A stretch of DNA of 41,407 nucleotides from HGM11367 sp964600435 (GTDB lineage Bacteria > Bacillota > Clostridia > Christensenellales > UBA1242), in NCBI GenBank assembly GCA_964600435.1, contig CAZRJB010000008.1:1-41407 (forward strand), written 5' to 3'. The position numbers and the translations under genes are program-made. Shown in pieces: positions 32,131 through 39,878 of the stretch; position 1 is the stretch's first letter, and each line of letters starts with the position of its first letter. The notes below the pieces were generated by a model. The model did not search any database and was not told where the DNA came from. It saw only the letters and a program-made list of their open reading frames with translations.

Positions 32131-32908
32131 GTTTATAAATGGGAGTGTATTATGTCGTTTTACTAAGAGGCAAAAGCTATTATTAAAAAATGCAACTTTA
32201 TGTGATTTAAATGAAAGCACAGAATTGTTTATTAAAGATTGTGAAATGCTTTCAAAAAGTGGTCAAAAGTTATTAGTTGTAAATAATGAATCGATAGAGA
32301 TTATAAAAAAATATGTGGAAGAATATAAATATAAAACTAGGGGAATTTGCAAAAAACTTCCCCAAAGCAAACCTCCTATATTGGATATAATAGTGGGTTT
32401 GCCTGGGGCTGGCAAGTCAAAAATAATAGGAAATAATGCGTACATGAATAATAGTTTTAAAGCGGATGCAGATATTGTAAAGAAAGAGTTGTCAAACTTA
32501 TTAAAATGTAATATAAATTCCCCAGAATTACATAATATTAGCACATATATAAGAGATCTAGGAATTGACATAGCATTAAAATATAAATGCAATATAGTTG
32601 TAGAAAAGGTTGGAAAATCAGAAAAGAGTATTACTGATTTGATTGGCAGAGTTGGATGTGATTATGATAAAAATTTGCGCTTAATTCATTGTAATGTGCA
32701 AATATCACGATTGAGAAATGCAAATAGATTTCTAAAATATAATGATGAAAACAGCGGAATTGTCGCTAGAATGCTATTAGATGCTTTTATAAAAGAAACA
32801 GGGATTAAACCCATTAAAGTGTTTTTTGCTATTATTCAGGATGAAAATAAAAGAAAAGAATTTAAAGTGTGTGAGGCATATATTGCCCTAAAACAAAATA
32901 AAGTGTGA
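32129..32908 (+). CDS. zeta-toxin-like P-loop kinase
   Basis: A 259-aa protein with Walker A at about residues 90-97 (GLPGAGKS). It is followed by a KADADIVKKELSNL segment, like the conserved substrate-binding Asp region of zeta toxins, and by IVVEKVGKSEKS, where zeta proteins have an EG/E-rich strand. RNANRFLKY may supply the lid arginines. Zeta toxins phosphorylate UDP-N-acetylglucosamine, or in relatives other small substrates, and are blocked by an epsilon antitoxin; none is seen next to it. About 85 residues precede the P-loop and have no match I recognise. The start is uncertain: ATG 32129 lies on a TATAAT, and the next in-frame ATG is near residue 39. The AAT-rich codon use resembles the preceding islet. 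Confidence 0.55.
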   Translation: MFINGSVLCRFTKRQKLLLKNATLCDLNESTELFIKDCEMLSKSGQKLLVVNNESIEIIKKYVEEYKYKTRGICKKLPQSKPPILDIIVGLPGAGKSKIIGNNAYMNNSFKADADIVKKELSNLLKCNINSPELHNISTYIRDLGIDIALKYKCNIVVEKVGKSEKSITDLIGRVGCDYDKNLRLIHCNVQISRLRNANRFLKYNDENSGIVARMLLDAFIKETGIKPIKVFFAIIQDENKRKEFKVCEAYIALKQNKV

Positions 32909-32910
32909 AG

Positions 32911-32931
32911 AGCAAAAAAGTTTGCTTTTGG
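32911..32931 (+). terminator. weak hairpin after the zeta-like kinase gene
   Basis: AGCAAA and TTTGCT form a 6-bp stem with a 4-nt loop, followed by only a short T run. Plausible but weak. The rest of 32932-33036 is AT-rich with no other feature. Confidence 0.4.
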
Positions 32932-33036
32932 TTAACTTTTTGCTAAAACATGCTGTTTTTCGCATATTTTTGTTTGCAATACACAACATATTAGTGTTTA
33001 AATATGAAAAAAATGTCAAAATATGCATAAATTTTT

Positions 33037-33066
33037 TTGACTTTACACATTTAAATGGGTTAAAAT
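33037..33066 (+). promoter_or_regulatory. promoter of the secreted-fibre export module
   Basis: TTGACT (33037-33042) and TAAAAT (33061-33066) are 18 nt apart. A strong purine-rich ribosome site (AAGGGGG) precedes the ATG at 33100. It suggests high expression of the first gene. Confidence 0.65.
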
Positions 33067-33099
33067 AACCATGTCAAATAAAAAAAAGGGGGAAAATAA

Positions 33100-33615
33100 A
33101 TGAAAAAGAATAAAATTTTGACAGGAATTTTGCTAGTCGCTTTTATGGTGGTTGGGGTAGGCTTTGCAGCCATCACAAAAAACTTGGAAGTTAGTGGTTC
33201 TGCTACAGCAACTGTTGATGATAAAAACTTCGTTGTTGTGTTTACTGCTGTTGATGATTCTGGTCTTGCAACAATTGATTCAAATGATGCTAAAAAAGCA
33301 ACAATCACAATTACTTCTGGCTTTACAAAAGCGGGTGACACAAAAACAGTTAAACTTACTGTTACAAACAAATCTACAGAAGCAACAAAGTTGAATGCTG
33401 TGTTGGCTACTCCATCAACTACAAATAGTAACACAACTTATTTTACAGTTACAGCATCATGGGGGGCAACTACAACAATTGCTCCACAAGCAACTGCAGA
33501 ACTTTCTGTTGTTATAACTTTAATCAAAACTCCAGATAATGCTGATGCGGCTGTAGACACATACAAAAGCACATTTACAGTATCATTTACAGCAACTGCA
33601 CAAGCACAAGCATAA
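33100..33615 (+). CDS. small secreted Thr/Ala-rich protein, TasA/CalY-like candidate fibre subunit
   Basis: A 171-aa protein with a basic start (MKKNK), a hydrophobic signal core to about residue 23, then AAITKNLEVSGSATA. The mature part is rich in Thr, Ala, Ser and Val in alternating beta-strand patterns and has no Cys, no transmembrane anchor and no sorting signal. The signal region resembles substrates of SipW-type signal peptidases, and such a peptidase is encoded next. TasA/CalY proteins form extracellular fibres in biofilm matrix; sequence similarity here is in layout rather than clear homology, so the role is inferred. A second protein of the block (36668-38452) shares the motif around its cleavage site. 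Codon use is host-like (AAC common), unlike the preceding islet. Confidence 0.6.
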   Translation: MKKNKILTGILLVAFMVVGVGFAAITKNLEVSGSATATVDDKNFVVVFTAVDDSGLATIDSNDAKKATITITSGFTKAGDTKTVKLTVTNKSTEATKLNAVLATPSTTNSNTTYFTVTASWGATTTIAPQATAELSVVITLIKTPDNADAAVDTYKSTFTVSFTATAQAQA

Positions 33616-33754
33616 TATTAAAAAAACAAAATTTTGTTTAAATTGTGTTACTTTTTAAAGTAAAAAATTTAAGCAGAATTTGTTTTGCTTTAAAAACAAA
33701 AACAAACTAAAAGGATGTTATAAAATGAAAAATTAGCAATTTAAGGAGGGGAAA

Positions 33755-34873
33755 ATGCAACAAACAACAAAGAAAAACATAATGGCAACATCTCTTCTTG
33801 CTTTGCTTGTTATAACTTTTATTATTCCAACAAAAAACACAAAACTTATTGCTTTGCTTGTTTTGACATTGTTTTTTGTTTTAACTCAATTTTATTTTAA
33901 AAAGAGAAATGTTTTAACAATAAACAAAAAGCAAGTTTTTTTGGTTATGATTTGTTTTGGGTTATTGTTTTTGGTTTTATTGTATTTGCCAGGAATTAAA
34001 TTTGGGTTTAACTTATCGGCATGGGCTAGGCTTGGTGCGGAAATGTTAATCTATTTAGTTCCAATTGCACTTATCGTTGTTTTATACGAGTTTGTTAGAA
34101 ACGCCTTAATTTCGCAAGAGAGCAAATATTTGCTTGTTGTGAGTTATATTATTGGTGTTGTGGTGGACATAATAATTTTTATGCCGGTTGGAACAATTGT
34201 TTCTGTTTCAAACTTGTTAAACACACTTTTTACTCCATTTGTTATGGCTCTATCTTTAAACTTTTTATGCACATATGTGTGCAAAAATTTTGGTTGTTAT
34301 CCAAACATTGTGTACAAACTGATTGTTTTTTCTTACATCTACATTTTTCCGTTTGTGCCAGTTTCGCCAGATATTTTTGAAATTGTTTTAAATGTTCTTT
34401 TTCCAATTTTAGTATATTATTTGTTAACAATTGTTTATAGGGAAAAGAATCATTACATTCCAAAAAGCAAAAAAAGAATTTTTAACGTTACAATTTCCAC
34501 AATTTTGTATGTTTTTATGATTTCTGTTATAATGCTTATTTCTTGCCAATTTAAATATTGCATGTTGGTTATTGGTTCTGATAGCATGAAAGGAACATTT
34601 GCCACTGGTGATGTTATTATATATGAAAAATATGATGGGCAAGTTTTAGAAAAAAATCAGATTATTGCTTTTGACAAATCTGGAACTTTAACAATTCATA
34701 GAATAATTGATGTTGAATCAATCAATGGGCAAATTAGATATACAACCAAAGGTGATGCAAACGAAGTTAAAGACGATGGCTATGTTGTTCAGTCGCAAAT
34801 TGTTGGTGTGGTTGAGTTTTCTATAGCATATGTTGGCTATCCTAGCATTTTAATACAACAAATTTTTAAATAA
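33755..34873 (+). CDS. SipW/Sec11-type signal peptidase with an extra polytopic N-terminal domain
   Basis: A family S26B-like signal peptidase of 372 aa. The catalytic serine is Ser277 (IGSDSMKGTF) and the partner is His315 (TIHRIID). A His instead of the bacterial-type Lys marks the ER/SipW class, and the 38-residue spacing fits. KGDANEVKDDGYV and IVGVVEF complete the catalytic domain. The first 270 residues contain about eight hydrophobic helices, whereas SipW itself is only about 190 aa. It should cut signal peptides at the outer membrane face, most likely of the two secreted proteins encoded beside it. AAGGAGGGG lies before the ATG. A three-codon mini-ORF (ATG AAA AAT TAG, 33725-33736) with its own AAAGGA lies just upstream. 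Confidence 0.75.
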   Translation: MQQTTKKNIMATSLLALLVITFIIPTKNTKLIALLVLTLFFVLTQFYFKKRNVLTINKKQVFLVMICFGLLFLVLLYLPGIKFGFNLSAWARLGAEMLIYLVPIALIVVLYEFVRNALISQESKYLLVVSYIIGVVVDIIIFMPVGTIVSVSNLLNTLFTPFVMALSLNFLCTYVCKNFGCYPNIVYKLIVFSYIYIFPFVPVSPDIFEIVLNVLFPILVYYLLTIVYREKNHYIPKSKKRIFNVTISTILYVFMISVIMLISCQFKYCMLVIGSDSMKGTFATGDVIIYEKYDGQVLEKNQIIAFDKSGTLTIHRIIDVESINGQIRYTTKGDANEVKDDGYVVQSQIVGVVEFSIAYVGYPSILIQQIFK

Positions 34874-34887
34874 GGGAAATTTTAGGT

Positions 34888-36633
34888 ATGTCTTATGAGG
34901 AAATAAAAAGCAGGGAAAAAAGGTTATCAATTAGAAAACTTTGGTCCTGCGTGCTAATTGTATTAATAGTTATTTTTTCGCTAATTTCTGTACTTAGCGT
35001 AATTTTTAATGCGTACGGGAACAAAAAGGTCAACATAGAATATAAAGAAACAAGCAGCATTGGTTATAACATTAACCTTGTTCCAAACGAATATTATGAT
35101 GAAGTTGAACCGGGGCAGGCTTATGTTTCTTCGCTTATTGACGAAATTGATACAGACTTTAAATATTCAGTTAGCATTAAAACTGATGTTGACTATTCAT
35201 ATTCTTATAAAATTGAAAAATATATAGATTTTAATAGTGTGAGTGTAGGCAGTTTTAAACCACAAGAATATGAGTTGCTTGTTAACAATTCAGGCACTCA
35301 CAATAGTGGAACAGACTTAAGCATTTCTGAAAACATTGTTGTTTCTTATAGAAATGCCAATGTTAAAGCTGTAGATTTTATAAATTATGTTAAAGATAGT
35401 TTGATAACAGCAAACTTGGTTGTTAAAATGACAATCAATGTTAAAAGCGAAAGCGCAGACTTTAACGAAAACAACACACATGTTATTTTATATAGGTCGC
35501 CTTTGGCGGTTCAAACAACAAATGTGACGGTTACATCAACCGTTCCTGCCGTTCAAGGAAAAACAATTCAATGTTTAAAAAACAGCAAATTGGCGTCTTT
35601 TACTGCAAAAGTTTATCCAGTTACAATTGCCTTAGATGTTTTGTTTGTTTTGGCTTTGATTTTGTTTATTAACTTTACTTCAAATAAATACATTAAGTAT
35701 TCAATTAGAATTAAAAACATTTTGCGTGGATATAGGTCATTTATTCAAGTTACATCCACAAGCATAAGTGTTAAAAATTATCAACTTATAAAAATCCATT
35801 CAATAAGAGAAATGCTAGAGTTAAGAGAAACACTTTCACTGCCTCTTATGATGAAAGAAAACAACGACAAAACATGTTCAAAATTCTTTATTATAAAAGA
35901 TAATTTTATGTATATTTATGCCGATTGTGTTGAAGGCTTTGAAAGTTTAAAATATACAGATGAAGATGATGAAGATGTTTTGGAAAAAGCAAAAAATGTA
36001 GCTTTTGAATTAAGCAAAAAATCCAATGTTTTGGAAGAAAGCAAAAAAACAGAGAGCATTGCCGTGGTTGTTCCAGTTGCAAACAACGATGTTGTGGAAG
36101 AAACCAAAGTGTTAAAAACTGCCAAAGAAGTTGAAGACATAGAAAACTCCGAAGAAACTGATGATGTTTCTGAAGAAGAGTCTGATGGCTACGAATATAG
36201 TTTTGATGCAAAATTGGCATTGGCAAATGACCAAGTAAAGAGTTTTTATAGCGAAATTGAACTTTTTGCCCGCTCTTATGGTGTAAAAGTTAAGAGTAGT
36301 TTTAAAAAAGAAAGAATTTATTTGGGTAGAGATGTTTTTGGAGAAATGGTGTTCAGAGGCAAAAAATTGGCAATTTTCTTAGCACTAAACCCACAAGATT
36401 ATGTTGGAACAAAATATAAATTTAAAGATTTAAGCAAAGCAAAAAAATATGAAAAAACGCCAATGCTTGTTAAAATAACTTCTGGTTTAAAGGTTAGGTA
36501 TGTTAAAGAACTTTTAACCACAATTTTCGAAAATGCAGGAGTTAAAAACAAAAACTTGTCTTTGGAATCAAAGAAAATAGAAACCAAAACAATGGAGCAA
36601 CTTATTGAAGAAGGTAGAATAAAAATTAAATAA
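34888..36633 (+). CDS. DUF5305-like membrane protein with a C-terminal conserved Clostridia domain
   Basis: A 581-aa bitopic protein. Helix 1 (about 20-42) follows a basic N-terminus. Residues 45-225 form an extracellular, beta-rich domain with a Tyr-rich core (VDYSYSYKIEKY). Helix 2 is at about 245-268. The next 100 residues contain a small cytoplasmic domain, as in the DUF5305 family found with SipW-type peptidases. An acidic linker (about 390-435) leads to a C-terminal domain (about 436-570) starting YSFDAKLALANDQVK and containing GRDVFGEMVFRGKKLAIF and ALNPQDYVGTKYKFKD. I recall this domain as recurring in many gut Clostridia proteins, without known function. It lies 14 nt after the peptidase gene, with AAGGGA upstream. 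Confidence 0.65.
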   Translation: MSYEEIKSREKRLSIRKLWSCVLIVLIVIFSLISVLSVIFNAYGNKKVNIEYKETSSIGYNINLVPNEYYDEVEPGQAYVSSLIDEIDTDFKYSVSIKTDVDYSYSYKIEKYIDFNSVSVGSFKPQEYELLVNNSGTHNSGTDLSISENIVVSYRNANVKAVDFINYVKDSLITANLVVKMTINVKSESADFNENNTHVILYRSPLAVQTTNVTVTSTVPAVQGKTIQCLKNSKLASFTAKVYPVTIALDVLFVLALILFINFTSNKYIKYSIRIKNILRGYRSFIQVTSTSISVKNYQLIKIHSIREMLELRETLSLPLMMKENNDKTCSKFFIIKDNFMYIYADCVEGFESLKYTDEDDEDVLEKAKNVAFELSKKSNVLEESKKTESIAVVVPVANNDVVEETKVLKTAKEVEDIENSEETDDVSEEESDGYEYSFDAKLALANDQVKSFYSEIELFARSYGVKVKSSFKKERIYLGRDVFGEMVFRGKKLAIFLALNPQDYVGTKYKFKDLSKAKKYEKTPMLVKITSGLKVRYVKELLTTIFENAGVKNKNLSLESKKIETKTMEQLIEEGRIKIK

Positions 36634-36667
36634 ACATAAAATTTTGTATAAAAGGAGAGGTGTAAAC

Positions 36668-38452
36668 ATGAATAAGAAAAATATGTTTCTAATGGTTGTT
36701 TGCATCTTTTCTTTTTTCTTGTTGTGTGTTGGTTATTCAAACATTGTTAAAGAATTAAGCATTGAAGGAACTGCTCAAGCATATTACAAATATAGCAATA
36801 TTGTTTTAGACGGCACTTTTAATGATTCAATTTGGACAAATGCTGTTAAAGAAAAATATATTACACATGCAACAGAAGACGGCTCAATTATTATTGATTT
36901 ATATTCAACAAGAACATCCAACGATTTGTTCTTTTTGGCTAAATATTACACAAGAAGTTTAAAAACCTCAACAAGCGGCACTTGGAGTGATTACGAATGC
37001 ATTGATTTGAGAATTATTGATGGTGACAATTTGTGGACATATAACTTAAAAGAAAGAGCAAATTTTGGAAATACAACTTATCAGCATTCTTATTATATTT
37101 CCTCAATGAATGGTTGCACAACAAACTTTACCGCTGCTTTTGTTTCTAAACCATATTTTAACTCGGTTACTGGTTTTTATGAAATTAATTTTGAGTTTGC
37201 AATGAGTTATTCAAGCATTTTAAGAAATTCAGACAAAGTTTCGGGCGATAGTTCTGGCAACTATGTTTCTTCTGTTAACAGTGGCACATTGTTGGCATGT
37301 CACGTTGCAACACATTATGCAGGCAACGAAATTGCAACGTTTAACTGGGGCAATGGCGATTATTACAACAACTATAAATTAACATCTTCAGGCATTGAAT
37401 TAACCGGCAATTTGATTAACAATACAGTATACAAAAACATGATTGGTTTGGAAACACTTTGGGATTCTAATTTGCACAACATCACAATGGATGGAAGTTC
37501 TTCGTGGGAGATTGAATATAAATTTAACAACAAAAACAGCAACACCAATGCGAGTGAACTTTATCATAACTTTGTTGCCGATGTCTATTCTCCAAATTGG
37601 GGCAATGGTGGAATAACAATCAGAGCAGACTGGTATGGCTGGGGAGGCTGGACTTGGGCTTCTGGTGAAACTGAAGTTGAAGGGGGTAATGGAAGCAATG
37701 CAACATTTAACTATCCTTCTGCGGACTGGGTTGGAAACTTTGCAACTTTATCTAGAAATATGGATGTGGTTTTAAACATATCGTTTAATGCATCCACTGG
37801 TTATATGTCGTTTACAATATCTTCTCATAGCTATATTCAAACGGTTGACGATGCAAACTACACTTACTCTTGTTCAAACATTGGCTGGAGAGGGGCAATG
37901 ACCATTGGTTTGGGTGGCTACAATGCAGAAATTTCAATCAGGTCTTTGATTGTTAAAAGCGGAAAAATTATTGAAAGGGCAAATGCGCAAGACACTTTAT
38001 CAGGCAAAATGGTTGAATATGGTGGCTCTTTGACATTTTTCTCAAATGCATTTTATGCATACAGCAATCACTCAGTTGCGCTTTACAAAAACAAAACTTT
38101 GTCTAGCACTGGTTCTTATGCGGTTAGCATATCCACAAAAGACAACACATCTGCCGGATTAATTTTTGGTTATTCAAATTATTCTTGTTATAGAATGTAT
38201 ATGGACAAAAATAAAAATTTAATTGTTGACAAAGTGGTTAATGGCATTGCTCAAACATTGGCAACGGTTGCTGTTCCGGGGTATCAGGTTAACACATCAT
38301 ATGTTTATAATGTTCGGCTTAACTCGGATGGAATTAATTGCTATTTTAACAATCAATTAAGAACAATTGTTTCTGCACAAGTTACGTCTGGCTTGCGAGT
38401 GGGCGTTTTTGGCTCTAGGGGAACAGTATTCTCTAGTTGCAGTGTTTCTTAA
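36668..38452 (+). CDS. large secreted carbohydrate-binding/lectin-like surface protein
   Basis: A 594-aa protein with a signal region (MNKKNMFLMV then VGYSNIVKELSIEGTAQA) that closely parallels that of the 33100 gene, so both are probably cut by the same peptidase. Residues about 40-190 begin NIVLDGTFNDSIWTNA, a pattern of CBM9-like beta-sandwich domains. Residues about 240-430 and 440-594 are two further Trp/Tyr/Gly-rich beta domains resembling LamG/concanavalin A-like folds (for example GLIFGYSNYSCYRMY). There is no C-terminal anchor or LPXTG. I chose ATG 36668 because AAAGGAGAGG precedes it. It is the last gene of the module and has a terminator. I infer a matrix or adhesion role. Confidence 0.65.
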   Translation: MNKKNMFLMVVCIFSFFLLCVGYSNIVKELSIEGTAQAYYKYSNIVLDGTFNDSIWTNAVKEKYITHATEDGSIIIDLYSTRTSNDLFFLAKYYTRSLKTSTSGTWSDYECIDLRIIDGDNLWTYNLKERANFGNTTYQHSYYISSMNGCTTNFTAAFVSKPYFNSVTGFYEINFEFAMSYSSILRNSDKVSGDSSGNYVSSVNSGTLLACHVATHYAGNEIATFNWGNGDYYNNYKLTSSGIELTGNLINNTVYKNMIGLETLWDSNLHNITMDGSSSWEIEYKFNNKNSNTNASELYHNFVADVYSPNWGNGGITIRADWYGWGGWTWASGETEVEGGNGSNATFNYPSADWVGNFATLSRNMDVVLNISFNASTGYMSFTISSHSYIQTVDDANYTYSCSNIGWRGAMTIGLGGYNAEISIRSLIVKSGKIIERANAQDTLSGKMVEYGGSLTFFSNAFYAYSNHSVALYKNKTLSSTGSYAVSISTKDNTSAGLIFGYSNYSCYRMYMDKNKNLIVDKVVNGIAQTLATVAVPGYQVNTSYVYNVRLNSDGINCYFNNQLRTIVSAQVTSGLRVGVFGSRGTVFSSCSVS

Positions 38453-38490
38453 AAGTTTTATATAAGTGGCAAGATTTTGCACATAATAAA

Positions 38491-38538
38491 AAGTCCAAAG
38501 GTGAAATTCATTTCCAAATTCACAATTTGGCTTTTTTT
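38491..38538 (+). terminator. terminator of the export module
   Basis: A long interrupted hairpin: AAG-CC-AAA pairs with TTT-GG-CTT (one bulged T), and inside it GTGAA-TT pairs with AATTCAC. Seven T follow. Confidence 0.8.
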
Positions 38539-38560
38539 AACTTAAACAATAACTTTTCCA

Positions 38561-38566
38561 TATAAT
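38561..38566 (+). promoter_or_regulatory. -10 element of murA-ftsQ
   Basis: TATAAT ends 20 nt before the murA ATG, giving a leader of only about 14 nt. The -35 is weak. It gives murA-ftsQ its own promoter behind the inserted blocks. Confidence 0.5.
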
Positions 38567-38586
38567 AATGTGGGAATGGTTTTAAA

Positions 38587-39849
38587 ATGGACTCTTTTTT
38601 AATTAATGGGCAAAAAGAACTTTATGGAAAAATTGACGTAGATTGCTCAAAAAATTCGCTTTTGCCAATTTTGGCTGGTTGTTTAATGTGCGATGGCATT
38701 GTTACTTTAAACAATGTTACATATTTTGAAGATGTTGTTAATATGTTGCAAATTTTAAAAAACTTGGGTGTTGTTGTTAAACAACAAGAACATATGCTTG
38801 TTTTAGATTGTTGCAATGTTAAAAATAGTTATATTCCAATTGAATTTGCAAACAAACTCAGAGCATCAATTTTTTGCTTGGGGCCGTTGCTGTCTAGATT
38901 AAAAAAGGCAAAATTAGCATATCCGGGAGGGTGTAGCATTGGGGCAAGACCAATTGACATTCACCTTTGCGGGCTTGAGGGGTTGGGTGCAAAAATTTTA
39001 GACAAGCACGGATATATTTCTGCAAGTGCTTCAGACATGAAGTCTGGCGAAGTACATTTGCCTTTTCCTAGTGTCGGCGCAACCGAAAACATTATTATGG
39101 CTTCTGTGTTTTTAAAAGGCAAAACAACCTTGTTTGGTGTTGCAAAAGAACCAGAAGTTGTCGATTTGTGTAATTTTTTAAACAAAATGGGCGCAAACAT
39201 ATGTGGTGCAGGAACAGATATTGTTGAAATTGTTGGAGTTGGCAAATTGCATGGTGGCGAATATAAAGCTATTCCAGATAGAATTATTGCCGGCACATAT
39301 TTAATGCTTCCACTGGTTGCTGGCGGAGAAATTGAAATTTGCAACATAAAAACTGAACATATTTCTTCGGTTATTGCATTACTAAAAAATAATTCTTGCA
39401 AACTACATATAAATGGTGATAAAATGATTGTGTCTAAAAAAGGACGGCTTAAAAATTTAGGAAAAGTTGAAACTTTGCCATATCCACATTTTGCAACAGA
39501 CTTACAACAACCTCTAACAACCGTGGCAACTCTTTGCAAAGGCACAACAATCATCACCGAAAACATGTTCGAAGGCAGGTTTAAGCACGTTCCGGAACTG
39601 GTTAAAATGGGCGCAAAAATTAACATTTGCGATTCTAGTTTGGTGGTTCAAGGAGTTTCAGAGTTGTTTGGTGCAGAGGTGGAAGTATTCGATTTAAGGG
39701 GTGGAGCAAGTCTGGTTTTGGCTGGGCTTGGTGCAAACGGCTACACAACAGTTAAAAATGCCGGGTTTGTGGATAGGGGCTATTACAAAATTGAACAAAA
39801 GTTAACAGATTTGGGTGCAGACATTGTTAGACAATCCGATTCTGTTTAA
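38587..39849 (+). CDS. murA: UDP-N-acetylglucosamine 1-carboxyvinyltransferase
   Basis: The first committed enzyme of peptidoglycan synthesis, which adds enolpyruvate from PEP to UDP-GlcNAc. The 420-aa EPSP-synthase fold shows Lys22-Asn23 (SKNSLLPIL), the active-site Cys116 in PGGCSIGARP (the residue attacked by fosfomycin), FATDLQQP with the catalytic Asp and RGGASLVLAG near the C-terminus. The presence of Cys rather than Asp predicts fosfomycin sensitivity at the target level. The ribosome site is poor (GGGAA about 11 nt upstream). It is followed by ftsQ 29 nt later. Confidence 0.95.
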   Translation: MDSFLINGQKELYGKIDVDCSKNSLLPILAGCLMCDGIVTLNNVTYFEDVVNMLQILKNLGVVVKQQEHMLVLDCCNVKNSYIPIEFANKLRASIFCLGPLLSRLKKAKLAYPGGCSIGARPIDIHLCGLEGLGAKILDKHGYISASASDMKSGEVHLPFPSVGATENIIMASVFLKGKTTLFGVAKEPEVVDLCNFLNKMGANICGAGTDIVEIVGVGKLHGGEYKAIPDRIIAGTYLMLPLVAGGEIEICNIKTEHISSVIALLKNNSCKLHINGDKMIVSKKGRLKNLGKVETLPYPHFATDLQQPLTTVATLCKGTTIITENMFEGRFKHVPELVKMGAKINICDSSLVVQGVSELFGAEVEVFDLRGGASLVLAGLGANGYTTVKNAGFVDRGYYKIEQKLTDLGADIVRQSDSV

Positions 39850-39878
39850 TAATTTTCTCACAAAAGAAAAGGGGATTT

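Noticed and set aside
38961..39626. A 221-codon minus-strand frame inside murA.
   Set aside because: It lies entirely antisense to a well-conserved gene and shows no recognisable protein features.
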